Of a stretch of DNA of 64,000 nt, positions 16,975-25,604 are shown piece by piece. The number at the start of each line of letters is the position of its first letter. The stretch's first letter is position 1. Source of the stretch: Streptomyces gilvus (GTDB taxonomy: Bacteria; Actinomycetota; Actinomycetes; Streptomycetales; Streptomycetaceae); contig NZ_JAKWBE010000005.1 in assembly GCF_022513565.1 (NCBI RefSeq), positions 265,599-329,598 of the forward strand. Reading direction: 5' to 3'. Position numbers and translations under genes: made by a program. Below the pieces are notes generated by a model. The model saw only the letters and a list, made by a program, of their open reading frames with translations, did no database searches and had not been told where the DNA came from.

Positions 16975-18291
16975 TCACTCGGTGAGACCGGAAGGACACA
17001 TTCGGGGCATCCCGTCCGTCATCCGCGCGTTGACGACCGCGGGCGCCGTCGAGTGCGGCAGCAGATCGTGCGGGTCCTCCGGCAGCACCAGTCCGACCTC
17101 CGCGCCCTCCCCGAAGCGGTACGGCCGGTGCTCCAGCACACTGCCCAGGTAGCGCCGCACACGCGACATCTCGGCGCGCACGGTCACCGTGCGCGCCGGA
17201 TCACCGAACACCTCCTCGGCCAGCCCCGCGGCACTGTGCCCGACCCGCCGCAGCGCCAGCAGGTACAGCAACTCCGCGTGCCGGGGACTCAGTTCGCGGC
17301 TCCAGGAGCCCGCGCTCCCGGACACCGTCACCGACCAGCGGCGCGGCTGGGAGAGGTCCAGCACGACCCGGGTCGCCGTCCTCGGCTCCGGCTCGGCCGA
17401 GGCGCGCACCAACCAGCCCCCGGCCAGCGGCTCCACCGAGCACAGCCCGAGCGGCGGCAGCCACCGGCGGCCCGCCGACAGGGACTTGGGCAGGGCGATC
17501 CGGCCGGTGTACGGCATCCCGGTGACCGCGGCCGTCCAGCCGTCCCGGTCCACCACCAGCGCCTTCCCGCTCAGCCGGGCCAGCACCGGGGCCGCCGTGG
17601 CCCGCAGCCGCTCCAGCGCACCCAGATGCAGCTCGCGCAACCGGGACTCGGCGAGCTTGGCCACCGAGTCGACCCAGGCGAGCGTCGCCGGGTGCATCGT
17701 CTCCAGCGGCCCGCTGACGTCCACCACACCGAGCAGCCGGCCGTCGCGCGGATCGGTGATCGGGGCGCCGCTGCAGGTCCAGCTGGTCTGCGAACGCACG
17801 AAGTGCTCGGAGGCGAAGACCTGCACCGGCCGCCGTACGACCGCCGGGGTGCCGATGCCGTTGGTACCGACGACGTTCTCCCGCCAGTCCGCGCCCAGTT
17901 CGAAGCCGAGCCCGTCGGCCCGGCGCAGCACCGGGGGACTGCCCTCCCGCCACAGCACCCGGCCGTCCTGGTCGGCGACCACCATGATGTGGTGGGCGAC
18001 GTCCGCCACCGACAGCAGACCCTCCCGCAGCACCGGCAGGACGTGCCGCAGCTCCGTGCTCTCCCGGCGCCTGCGCACCTCCTCGGGCGAGAGCAGGCCG
18101 GAGCGCCGGTCCCGGTCCGGATCGATGCCGCCGCGCAGCATGCGCTCCCAGGACTGTTCGATCACCGGGCGCGGGGCGACGGGCCCGCGTCCGCCGGCGA
18201 GCGTGGCGGAACGGACCTCGCTGAGTACCCGCGCCGCACGCGCCGTGTCGACCACGGCGAGCTGCGCCACGTCCGTCGGCGAGAGTGCCAC
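16975..18291 (-). CDS. GAF-domain transcriptional regulator
   Basis: A 438-residue protein. Residues about 30-70 (VIEQSWERMLRGGIDPD) and the GAF region at about 90-215 (DQDGRVLWREG, GTNGIGTPAVV, CSGAPITDPRDGRLLGVVDVSGP) are those of AcoR/LuxR-like GAF activators that sense small ligands. There is no AAA+ sigma-54 domain; instead a C-terminal winged-helix-like part (LSPRHAELLYLLALRRVGHSAAGLAEEVFG) probably binds DNA. The GTG at 18291 is preceded by GGGGAGGA. It probably regulates alcohol/aldehyde metabolism as relatives do, but the target is not adjacent here. GTTGCAAC sites lie 90 bases upstream. Confidence 0.8.
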   Translation of the reverse strand: MALSPTDVAQLAVVDTARAARVLSEVRSATLAGGRGPVAPRPVIEQSWERMLRGGIDPDRDRRSGLLSPEEVRRRRESTELRHVLPVLREGLLSVADVAHHIMVVADQDGRVLWREGSPPVLRRADGLGFELGADWRENVVGTNGIGTPAVVRRPVQVFASEHFVRSQTSWTCSGAPITDPRDGRLLGVVDVSGPLETMHPATLAWVDSVAKLAESRLRELHLGALERLRATAAPVLARLSGKALVVDRDGWTAAVTGMPYTGRIALPKSLSAGRRWLPPLGLCSVEPLAGGWLVRASAEPEPRTATRVVLDLSQPRRWSVTVSGSAGSWSRELSPRHAELLYLLALRRVGHSAAGLAEEVFGDPARTVTVRAEMSRVRRYLGSVLEHRPYRFGEGAEVGLVLPEDPHDLLPHSTAPAVVNARMTDGMPRMCPSGLTE

Positions 18292-18380
18292 TGGTCCTCC
18301 CCGGGGTCGTCTTGACTGTCCGTCTCATAGTGCCGGTCCCGGGTGACGGACGGACACAGTCCGGCCACAGACAGCACCAA

Positions 18381-18400
18381 GTTGCAACCCCTTGCAACCC
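18381..18400 (-). promoter_or_regulatory. Paired TTGCAACCC operator-like repeat
   Basis: GTTGCAACCC is followed directly by CTTGCAACCC; the first copy contains the perfect palindrome GTTGCAAC. Ninety bases upstream of the GAF regulator start, it is a candidate autoregulatory site. Confidence 0.35.
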
Positions 18401-18579
18401 TGGTGAACGCTCCGAGCTTGTTTGAATATTGAGCGACGCCGTCCCGAGCGGCGTTCACGGCCTCGAACGGGCCAGTGCGGCGGGGGTGGTGCCGTGTCGG
18501 CGCAGCACCACCTCCGCCTTCGGCGATTCGGCCGGGGGCGCCTCCTGGGGTGCGGCTTGGTGTGGTGTGGCGGGTGCGG

Positions 18580-18652
18580 GCTGTGTGTGGCTTGTCGCGC
18601 CCGCGCGGCGGAGCCGCACATGGACACAGCCCCGCGCCCCTTGGGGGTGTTG
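18580..18652 (-). repeat. Dispersed GC-rich Streptomyces-type intergenic repeat
   Basis: The segment combines TGGCTTGTCGCGCCCGCG, a small hairpin GCGGC-GGA-GCCGC (18605-18617) and CACAGCCCCGCGCCCC followed by CCCCTTGGGG (18637-18646). From memory, near-identical strings occur many times in Streptomyces genomes between genes. It lies 10 bases after the end of the acyl-CoA dehydrogenase gene and could end its transcript. Confidence 0.5.
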
Positions 18653-18661
18653 GGCCTCTCG

Positions 18662-20296
18662 TCAGTTCGTAGGGCGGGCTCGGTCCACTACTGATGCCAG
18701 GTTCAGCGTGTGGGGCAGCGTGCCGAAGGCTGCTCCTCCGTCCGATCCCAGGCGGGAGGCGCAGAAGGCGTCGGCCACTTCGGGTGGGGCGAAGCGGGCC
18801 AGGAGGGAGCCCTGGAGGACCAGGGCGAGGCGTTCCGTCAGGCGGCGGGCTCGGGTCTCGATGCCGTCCAGGTCGGCGAGTTCGGTCAGCAGGTCCTTGA
18901 TCGCGCCGTCGAGGCGGTGGTCGGCGCCGCGGGCCTTGCCGACCTCCTGGAGATACGCGTTCAGGGCGTGCGGTTCGCGCTGCAGCGCGCGCAGCACGTC
19001 CAGCGCCTGGACGTTTCCGGCGCCCTCCCAGACCGAGTTCAGCGGCGACTCGCGGACCAGCCGGGGCATGCCGGACTCCTCGACGTAACCGTTGCCACCG
19101 AGGCACTCCGCGGCCTCCACGACGACCGGCGCGCACCGCTTCGTCACCCAGTACTTGGCGGCCGGCACGGCGATCCGCAGCAGCGCCCGCTCCTGCTCGC
19201 CGCCCTCGTCGCAGGCGGCCGCGAGCCTGAGCGCGAGGGTGGTCGCCGCCTCCGACTCCAGCGCCAGGTCGGCCAGCACGTTGCGCATCAGCGGCTGGTC
19301 GGCGAGCTTCGCGCCGAACGCCTCCCGGTGGGCGCAGTGGTGCACGGCCTGCGCGACCGCCTGCCGCATCAGGCCCGCCGAGCCCAGCACGCAGTCCAGC
19401 CGGGTCGCGGCCACCATGTCGATGATGGTGCGCACCCCGCGCCCCTCCTCGCCGACCCGGCGCGCCCAGGTCCCGTCGAACTCGACCTCGCTCGACGCGT
19501 TCGACCGGTTGCCGAGCTTGTCCTTGAGGCGCTGGATGAGGAAAACGTTGCGGGAACCGTCTTCCAGCACCCGCGGCACAAGGAAACAGGTCAGTCCGCC
19601 GGGCGCCTGCGCGAGCACCAGGAACCCGTCGGACATGGGCGCCGAACAGAACCACTTGTGACCGGTGAGCTCGTACTCCCCGTCCCCGGTGAGCGGCCGG
19701 GCGGCCGTCGTGTTCGCCCGTACGTCGCTGCCGCCCTGCTTCTCGGTCATGCCCATGCCGAACAGGGATCCGGCCTTGAGCCGGGCCGGCCTGAGCTCGC
19801 GGTCGTAGATCATCGACGTCAGCCGGGGCTCCCACTCCGCGGCGAGAGCGGGATCGGTGCGCAGGGCGGGGACGGCGGCGTGCGTCATCGACAGCGGGCA
19901 GAGATTGCCGGCGTCCACCTGGGTCCACACCACGAACGCCGCCGCTCTGCGCACATGGCCGCCCGGCCGGGTCCAGGCAGCGGTCAGCCCGGCCGCGACG
20001 CCCTTGCCGAGCAGCCGGTGCCAGGCGGGGTGGAAGTCGACCTCGTCGACACGGTGGCCGTAGCGGTCGTGCGTGCGCAGCCGGGGCGGGTTCTCGTCGG
20101 CCTGGGCGGCCCACTCCTGCAGTTGCGCCGACCCGGCGGACCGCCCGAGCGCCGACAGCTCGGCCCGGACCTCGTCGAGCAGATCCGGGGCGAGATGGCG
20201 AGCGACGGCCGCGGTCAGGGCACGGTCGGCGCCGTAGACGTCGTAGCCGGTCAGAGGCGGGGGCTGGTTGGTCACGGTGTGCGTGGTGCCTGCCAT
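18662..20296 (-). CDS. Acyl-CoA dehydrogenase (AidB-like)
   Basis: A 544-residue flavoprotein. The long N-terminal domain with HPAWHRLL and the GSLFGMGMTEKQGGSDVR motif are those of AidB/isovaleryl-CoA dehydrogenase-like enzymes; FAD and CoA contacts follow in LTGHKWFCSAPMSDGFLVLAQ, and the conserved VEAAECLGGNGYVEESGMPRL segment carries the glutamate-type base region. The ATG at 20296 is used because the frame further upstream overlaps the next gene. It follows the Dap cluster by 59 bases on the same strand, but a chemical link is not evident; it may have a separate role such as branched acyl-CoA oxidation or alkylation defence. Confidence 0.82.
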   Translation of the reverse strand: MAGTTHTVTNQPPPLTGYDVYGADRALTAAVARHLAPDLLDEVRAELSALGRSAGSAQLQEWAAQADENPPRLRTHDRYGHRVDEVDFHPAWHRLLGKGVAAGLTAAWTRPGGHVRRAAAFVVWTQVDAGNLCPLSMTHAAVPALRTDPALAAEWEPRLTSMIYDRELRPARLKAGSLFGMGMTEKQGGSDVRANTTAARPLTGDGEYELTGHKWFCSAPMSDGFLVLAQAPGGLTCFLVPRVLEDGSRNVFLIQRLKDKLGNRSNASSEVEFDGTWARRVGEEGRGVRTIIDMVAATRLDCVLGSAGLMRQAVAQAVHHCAHREAFGAKLADQPLMRNVLADLALESEAATTLALRLAAACDEGGEQERALLRIAVPAAKYWVTKRCAPVVVEAAECLGGNGYVEESGMPRLVRESPLNSVWEGAGNVQALDVLRALQREPHALNAYLQEVGKARGADHRLDGAIKDLLTELADLDGIETRARRLTERLALVLQGSLLARFAPPEVADAFCASRLGSDGGAAFGTLPHTLNLASVVDRARPTN

Positions 20297-20355
20297 GCCG
20301 CGAAAGTACCCCGTAGCGGCGCCGGTCAGCACACTTCGGTGCGCCGGGCGGTGCG

Positions 20356-21321
20356 TCACGCGAGCCGGGCCATCGCCGGCTCCCGCTCCAGCGCGTCCGA
20401 CGGCCACCCCTCCCGGTACACCGTGTCCAGGTAGCGCTCGCCGAGGTCCGGGGCGATCGCCACCGCCGTGAGGCCCTTGCGGCCATGTTCCGCCAGCCAC
20501 TGGCCCGCGCCGCTGATCACCGTTCCCGTCGAGCCGCCGAACAGGAAGCCCCGGGCGGCGAGCCGCCGGCACGCCAGCACCGTGTCGCTCTCCTCCACCC
20601 GGACCAGGTCGTCGACGTACGACTCGTCGAGCAGCCGCGGCGGCACGCTCGCACCCAGCCCGGGGATCATCCGGCGCCCGGGCGCCCCGCCGAAACTCAC
20701 CGAGCCCACGCTGTCGACGGCCACGATCCGCACCCGGCGCCGCCACTGCCAGAACCAGCGGGCGCAGCCCATCAGGGTCCCGGTCGTGCCCGCCCCGACG
20801 AACAGGACGTCCAGGTGCGGGAAGCGGCGGCCGATGGCCGGCGCGGTCGTCCGGTAGTGCGCCTTCCAGTTTCCGTGGTTGGTGTACTGGTTGAGCCACA
20901 CGTATCTGTCGTCGGACGCGCACAACGCGCCCACGTACGCCATCCGCGCGCCCAGGAAACCGCCGCGCGGATCCGGCTCCTCGATCACGTGCACCTCGCT
21001 GCCCAGCGCCTCCATCAGCCGGATCGTGGGCTCGTTGCAGCGCGCGTCGGTAACGCACAGGAACCGGTGTCCACGACTGGCCGCGATCACGCTGAGCGCG
21101 ACACCCAGGTTCCCGGACGACGACTCGACCAGCACGGAGCCGGGCCGCAGCAGCCCCTCCCGCTCGGCCGCGTCCACCATCTCGGCGGCCGCCTTGATCT
21201 TGATGGAGCCGGCGAAGTTGAACCCCTCGCACTTCAGGTACAGCGGCAGCCCCAGCGCGGCCCGCAGGTCGACATAGAGCTCCTCCTCGTTGAACTGAAC
21301 AGGGTCGGAAATGACGGGCAT
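20356..21321 (-). CDS. sbnA: 2,3-diaminopropionate biosynthesis protein SbnA-like
   Basis: A 321-residue PLP enzyme of the cysteine synthase fold. The PLP lysine is K41 in FAGSIKIKAA, the substrate loop is ESSSGNLGVALS, and the phosphate-binding loop is VGAGTTGTLMGC. SbnA joins O-phospho-L-serine and L-glutamate to give N-(1-amino-1-carboxyl-2-ethyl)-glutamate, the first step to L-2,3-diaminopropionate. The adjacent SbnB-like gene, 36 bases upstream in the transcript, makes this assignment stronger than a plain cysteine synthase. Confidence 0.87.
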   Translation of the reverse strand: MPVISDPVQFNEEELYVDLRAALGLPLYLKCEGFNFAGSIKIKAAAEMVDAAEREGLLRPGSVLVESSSGNLGVALSVIAASRGHRFLCVTDARCNEPTIRLMEALGSEVHVIEEPDPRGGFLGARMAYVGALCASDDRYVWLNQYTNHGNWKAHYRTTAPAIGRRFPHLDVLFVGAGTTGTLMGCARWFWQWRRRVRIVAVDSVGSVSFGGAPGRRMIPGLGASVPPRLLDESYVDDLVRVEESDTVLACRRLAARGFLFGGSTGTVISGAGQWLAEHGRKGLTAVAIAPDLGERYLDTVYREGWPSDALEREPAMARLA

Positions 21322-21357
21322 GATGCCCCCTTCTCATGCGTCACGCAGCCGGGCCGG

Positions 21358-22431
21358 TCAGCCGTACCGGCGCAGCTCGTGGAAGAACCCCTCGACGACG
21401 TCGAGCCCGCCCCGGCGGGCCACCTCGTCGTGGACGAACCTGCCGACCGCCAGGTCGAGCACCCCCAGTCCGAACGGCGAGAACACCACCGTCCGGTCGT
21501 CCGGGACGCTCACCCGGCCGGTCAGCACGTCATGGAGCGTGCCGTCCAGGAAGTCGCGGCCCCCGGTGAGCTGTTCGGCCAGATGCGGCGAGGTCTGCGC
21601 CTTCAGACAGTGCTCGACGTCGTCCACGTAGTTGGCCGAGTCCAGCAGGATCCTCGGATCGAGGTCCCGCAACGACACGTGCAGCACCAGCGGACGGTGC
21701 GCGAACCACGACGGGTCGTGGATGTGCGGCTCGGCGGCGACCGTCGCGAAGACCAGCAGGTCCGAGGCGCGGACCACGGACTCGGCGTCCTCGTGCACAC
21801 CGATCCTCCCCTTCGCGCCCGTCCGCTCCAGATAGCCGCAAAACCCCGCCGCGCTGCGCGACGACACGTCGTACACGCCCGTCTCCTCGAACTCCCAGCC
21901 GGTGGCCGTGAGATGGGTGTGGATGTAGCGCGCGATCAGGCCGGTTCCCACGAACCCCACCCGCGTCGGCCGCGGTCGGCTCCGGCTCAGCCGGTCGGCC
22001 GCCAGCGCGGCCGAGGCGGCCGTGCGGGTGGCACTGATGACCGAGCTCTCCAGACAGGCGAACGGGTAACCGGTTTCGGGATCGTTGAGGATCAGCACCG
22101 CCGAGGCGCGCGGCAGACCGGACCGTGTGTTGTCCGGGAAACTGGAGATCCATTTCAGTCCGTCCACCCGCAGCGGTCCGCCGAGCGAGGCGGGCAGCGC
22201 GATGATCCGGGAGGCCGGACGGTCCGGGAAGCGCAGGAAGAACGACGGCGGGTTCACCGACTCGCCCGCCCCGTGCAGGAGGTACACGGCCTCGACGAGC
22301 TCGGCGATCTCGGACTCCCGCCCGTGCAGGACCTGTTGGACCCGCTCTCCGGAGATGACGGAGAAGGACGGTGCCGCGGCGGTCATACGGTCGGTGGTCA
22401 TACGGTCGGTGGTCATACGGTCGGTGGTCAT
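21358..22431 (-). CDS. sbnB: 2,3-diaminopropionate biosynthesis protein SbnB-like
   Basis: A 357-residue ornithine-cyclodeaminase/mu-crystallin family dehydrogenase with Rossmann motif VGFVGTGLIARY and the conserved KWISSFPDN substrate region. SbnB oxidatively cleaves the SbnA product with NAD to give L-2,3-diaminopropionate and 2-oxoglutarate. The N-terminus is MTTDRMTTDRMTTDRMT, encoded by a 15-bp tandem repeat that gives four in-frame ATGs (22431, 22416, 22401, 22386). The first overlaps the dioxygenase stop (ATGA) and has GAGG about 12 bases upstream, so 22431 is taken, but any of the four could be used. Confidence 0.87.
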   Translation of the reverse strand: MTTDRMTTDRMTTDRMTAAAPSFSVISGERVQQVLHGRESEIAELVEAVYLLHGAGESVNPPSFFLRFPDRPASRIIALPASLGGPLRVDGLKWISSFPDNTRSGLPRASAVLILNDPETGYPFACLESSVISATRTAASAALAADRLSRSRPRPTRVGFVGTGLIARYIHTHLTATGWEFEETGVYDVSSRSAAGFCGYLERTGAKGRIGVHEDAESVVRASDLLVFATVAAEPHIHDPSWFAHRPLVLHVSLRDLDPRILLDSANYVDDVEHCLKAQTSPHLAEQLTGGRDFLDGTLHDVLTGRVSVPDDRTVVFSPFGLGVLDLAVGRFVHDEVARRGGLDVVEGFFHELRRYG

Positions 22432-22438
22432 ACGGCCC
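22386..22438 (-). repeat. 15-bp tandem repeat spanning the sbnB start
   Basis: Unit ATGACCACCGACCGT repeated three times on the minus strand from 22431, followed by a fourth ATGACC. Each unit carries one in-frame ATG, so copy-number change would shift the translation start without breaking the frame. Confidence 0.85.
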
Positions 22439-23432
22439 TCACCTCGAAAGTCGGCGCGCAGTCGGTCAGCCGTACGGGATCACCGAGCGCGGCCAGCACC
22501 TCGCGCGGGCCCTCGAAGGGCTCCCGGCTGTGCGCCGTGCGGATGTTGTCGACGAGCAGCAGATCGCCGGACTGCCACGGCTCGCGCAGGGCGTGCGCCT
22601 CGTACACCTCGTTGATGGCGCGTACGACGCCCTCGTCGAGCGGATCGCCGTTCCCGTGGCGGGTGTTGAAGGGCAGCCCGTCGGGGCCGTACACGTCGAC
22701 CAGGTACTCGCGCACCTCCGCGTCCATGGTCCACTCGTTGAGGAAGGCGATCTGGTTGAACCAGCAGCGCCGGCCGTCAGCCGGGTGCCGGACCACCGCC
22801 GGGCGGTGCTGCCGGGTGCACAGGGAGCCGTCGTCCCGCCAGGCGAACTCGATGGCGTGGGCGCGGCAGTGCCGTTCCACGGCGGCCCGCTCGTCGGTGC
22901 CGAAGGCCTCCTCGACCGTGGCGCCGATCTCGTCGTTGTACGTCCGGGTCAGCAGCCAGCCCTCCCGCTCGAACCGCTCGGTCAGCTCGACGGGCAGCGC
23001 CTCCAGCACGGACGGTGCGTCGGCGAGGGCGGTCGCCCCGCCCGACTCCGGCGCCTCCAGACAGGCGAAGAGCAGCACACCCGGGAACTCGAGCGAGTAA
23101 CTCAGCTCGTGGTGCATGCACATCTGCTGGTTGGGCGGCCACTTGGAGGAGGAGTACACGCCGTCCCCGTAGGAGCGGCGGGGCGCGAACGGCTCGCGGT
23201 CGGCCATCAGCGCGTCGGTGAGGTGCCCGAACACCGCCCGTACGGCGGCCGGTTCGGTCAGGCCGAGCCCACGCACGAGCAGGCTGCCGTGCCCGGCGAC
23301 CGCGGCACGCAGCACGTCACGGTGCTCGGCGGCCCAACTCGCCGCACCGGCCTCCGGCTTGGCGTGCAGGAGCGGTGGGCGGCCGGGGGCTGTGTCGATG
23401 TCGGGCGAAAGAGCCGGGGAGACGTGCGTCAT
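22428..23432 (-). CDS. TauD/TfdA-family Fe(II)/2-oxoglutarate dioxygenase
   Basis: A 334-residue enzyme. The iron-binding facial triad is visible as H107-x-E109 in CMHHELSYS and a distal H301 in NIRTAHSREPF, the arginine of which (R304) would bind 2-oxoglutarate. The glutamate in place of aspartate in HxE and the SYSLEFPG context resemble SyrP-like NRPS-associated hydroxylases. It may hydroxylate Dap or another residue on the carrier protein; this is inference. Stop and start are coupled to the neighbours by ATGA overlaps (23429-23432 and 22428-22431). Confidence 0.85.
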   Translation of the reverse strand: MTHVSPALSPDIDTAPGRPPLLHAKPEAGAASWAAEHRDVLRAAVAGHGSLLVRGLGLTEPAAVRAVFGHLTDALMADREPFAPRRSYGDGVYSSSKWPPNQQMCMHHELSYSLEFPGVLLFACLEAPESGGATALADAPSVLEALPVELTERFEREGWLLTRTYNDEIGATVEEAFGTDERAAVERHCRAHAIEFAWRDDGSLCTRQHRPAVVRHPADGRRCWFNQIAFLNEWTMDAEVREYLVDVYGPDGLPFNTRHGNGDPLDEGVVRAINEVYEAHALREPWQSGDLLLVDNIRTAHSREPFEGPREVLAALGDPVRLTDCAPTFEVRAV

Positions 23433-25567
23433 CGCACAGGTTCCTTTCCGTGGCGCTGGTGCAACAGGCCCGCCAGGTCGGCGAGGACCGGGTGGCGGGT
23501 GACGTCGTCGACGGTGACCGCCCGGTCCAGGGCGATCGCGAGCTTCACGGCGGACAGCGAGGTGCCGCCGCGGTCGAAGAAGTGGTCCCGGCGGCCGATC
23601 CGGTCCGCGGGAATGCCGAGCACCTCGGCCCAGGCGGCGGCCATGCGCCGCTCCCCGGGGCCGTCCGGACCACCGGAGGTGTCGCATTCCGGCTGCCGGT
23701 CCGCGGAGGTTTCGCGATCCAGCCGGTCGGCAAGGCAGGTGAGGGCCTTGCGGTCGGTCTTGCCGTTATCGGTCAGGGGCAGCCGCTCCCGCCAGTGCAC
23801 GACCGCCGGCACCATGTACTGCGGCAGCGACTCGGCCAGCCGAGCCCGCACCCGGTCGGCGCCCACCGGATCGGGCCCCGTGCAGAACGCCACCAGCCGC
23901 GCACCCCCCACGACGACCACCGCGCCGTCGCGCACACCGGCCACCCGCAGCAGCGCGTTCTCGATCTCGCCGATCTCCACCCGGAATCCGCGCACCTTGA
24001 CCTGGCTGTCCCGGCGCCCGAGGAACTCCAGCTTCCCGTCCGGCCGCCAGCGCCCGTGATCCCCGCTGCGGTACAGCCGCTCTCCGGGCCGGTACGGGTC
24101 GTCGGTGAAGGCCGCCTTGGTCCGCTCGGGGTCGTTGACGTACCCGCGGCCCACGCACACCCCGGAGAAGACGATCTCGCCGGGCGCGCCCAGCGGCACG
24201 GGCACCAGGTCCTCGTCGACGACGTAGACGCGGACGTTCGCGATCGGCCGCCCGAGCGGCACCCGGGCCCCGTCCGGCGCCCGGTCCATCACCTCGTGGT
24301 TGGTGTCGTCGGAAGTCTCCGTCAGGCCATAGGCGTTGACCAGGCGGATGCCGGGCTCGACGGCGAACCAGCGCTCGACCAGCTCCCGCTTCACCGCCTC
24401 CCCGGTCACCGACACACAGCGCAGGTCCGGCAGTTCGCGCGGCCGCTGCTCCAACTCGGCCAGCACCGCCTCCAGATACGACGGCACCACCTGCAGCACG
24501 TCGACGCGGCCCCGCGCGATCGTGTCCACGAACCGCGGCACGTCGAGGATCGTCTCCTGCCCGACGATCAGCGTCCGCCCGCCGGTCAGCAGCGCGGAGA
24601 CCAGCTGCCACAGGGAGATGTCGAAGCACTGCGGCGCGGTCTGCGCGACCGTCCGGCCGGCGCCGACGCCCAGGTCGGCGATCTTCGCCAGGACGTGGTT
24701 GACGAACCCGGCGTGCTCGCACATCGCGCCCTTCGGCTCACCGGTGGAGCCCGACGTGAAGTAGATGTAGGCGAGTTGGCCGGCCGTGACGGGCAGTCCG
24801 AGATCGCGCTCGGCGTGCCCCTCGCCGTACGCCATGTCCACGAACAGCTTACGCACGCGCCCGCCCACCCGGGTGTCGCTGCCGTGCTCGGTGAGGACCA
24901 GGCCGCACTGGGCCCGCTGAAGCGTCCGCGCGATCCGGTCGGCCGGGAAGTGCGGCTCGACGGGCAGATAGACACCGCCCGCCTTCAGCACGCCGAGCAC
25001 GGCCGCCGCCCAGTCCAGGTTCCGCTCCATCACCACGGCGACCACACCCTCGTGCCGCAGCCCCCGGGCGAGCAGCGCCCGCGCTATGCGGTTGGCACGG
25101 GAGTTCAGCTCGCCGTACGTCCACCGCCGGCCGTCCTGGACGACGGCCACCTCGTACGGGTGCAGCGCCACCCGCTCCTCGAACAGCTCGTGCACCCGCC
25201 GGTCCGGCAGCGGTCGGCACGGACCCGCCAACTCGTCCAGCTGGAAGCGGAGTTCCTCCTCGGAGAGCAGGGTGGGCCGGTGCGGGTCGGTGAGGGCGGT
25301 GAGGTGGTATCCGGCGACACGGGCGGCGGCCCGGGCGTCGAGGAGGTCGGTGCGGTAGCGCAGCCGCAGGGTGCGGCCCTGGAGACCGACCTGCAGACCG
25401 GGGTCGGCGAGGGCCGGGGTTGCGTGTTCGCCGGAGAGTTCGGCGAGCACCCTTTGGTGGGCGGCCGCGAGGGCCGACGGATCGCCCGGCACGCTCTCCG
25501 GCAGTGCGATGTCGTACTCCGCGACGCCCGGTACCGGGTCGAGCGTCCAGCGCGGGATGATGTCCAT
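23429..25567 (-). CDS. NRPS adenylation-thiolation protein
   Basis: A 712-residue two-domain synthetase. Residues 1-115 look like the tail of a condensation domain plus linker. The adenylation domain (about 120-625) has TSGSTGEPKG (271-280), AYGLTETSDDT, YRSGDHGRW, the core FLGRRDSQVKVRGFRVEIGEIE and the lysine in LTDNGKTDRKAL. The thiolation domain carries the phosphopantetheine serine S670 in DRGGTSLSAVK. Reading the ten specificity residues by alignment to the GrsA pattern gives D-I-W-Q-S-T-A-D-D-K; two acidic residues late in the pocket would suit a basic side chain such as Dap, but I cannot assign it with certainty. There is no full condensation or thioesterase domain. Stop overlaps the dioxygenase start. 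Confidence 0.87.
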   Translation of the reverse strand: MDIIPRWTLDPVPGVAEYDIALPESVPGDPSALAAAHQRVLAELSGEHATPALADPGLQVGLQGRTLRLRYRTDLLDARAAARVAGYHLTALTDPHRPTLLSEEELRFQLDELAGPCRPLPDRRVHELFEERVALHPYEVAVVQDGRRWTYGELNSRANRIARALLARGLRHEGVVAVVMERNLDWAAAVLGVLKAGGVYLPVEPHFPADRIARTLQRAQCGLVLTEHGSDTRVGGRVRKLFVDMAYGEGHAERDLGLPVTAGQLAYIYFTSGSTGEPKGAMCEHAGFVNHVLAKIADLGVGAGRTVAQTAPQCFDISLWQLVSALLTGGRTLIVGQETILDVPRFVDTIARGRVDVLQVVPSYLEAVLAELEQRPRELPDLRCVSVTGEAVKRELVERWFAVEPGIRLVNAYGLTETSDDTNHEVMDRAPDGARVPLGRPIANVRVYVVDEDLVPVPLGAPGEIVFSGVCVGRGYVNDPERTKAAFTDDPYRPGERLYRSGDHGRWRPDGKLEFLGRRDSQVKVRGFRVEIGEIENALLRVAGVRDGAVVVVGGARLVAFCTGPDPVGADRVRARLAESLPQYMVPAVVHWRERLPLTDNGKTDRKALTCLADRLDRETSADRQPECDTSGGPDGPGERRMAAAWAEVLGIPADRIGRRDHFFDRGGTSLSAVKLAIALDRAVTVDDVTRHPVLADLAGLLHQRHGKEPVR

Positions 25568-25604
25568 GGATCTCTTCCCCCTGTTTTCTTTCCTTGCCGT
25601 CCGG

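Larger units (their letters stand above)
18292..18661. other. Intergenic region upstream of the GAF regulator
   Basis: 370 bases with no gene. It contains two TTGCAACCC direct repeats (18381-18400), a relatively AT-rich stretch around 18415-18435, and from about 18570 a GC-rich segment with short hairpins that resembles a dispersed Streptomyces repeat. Confidence 0.6.

Noticed and set aside
20300..21337. N-terminal extension of the acyl-CoA dehydrogenase frame
   Set aside because: It is the antisense-frame overlap of the sbnA gene on the same strand; family similarity begins at 20296.
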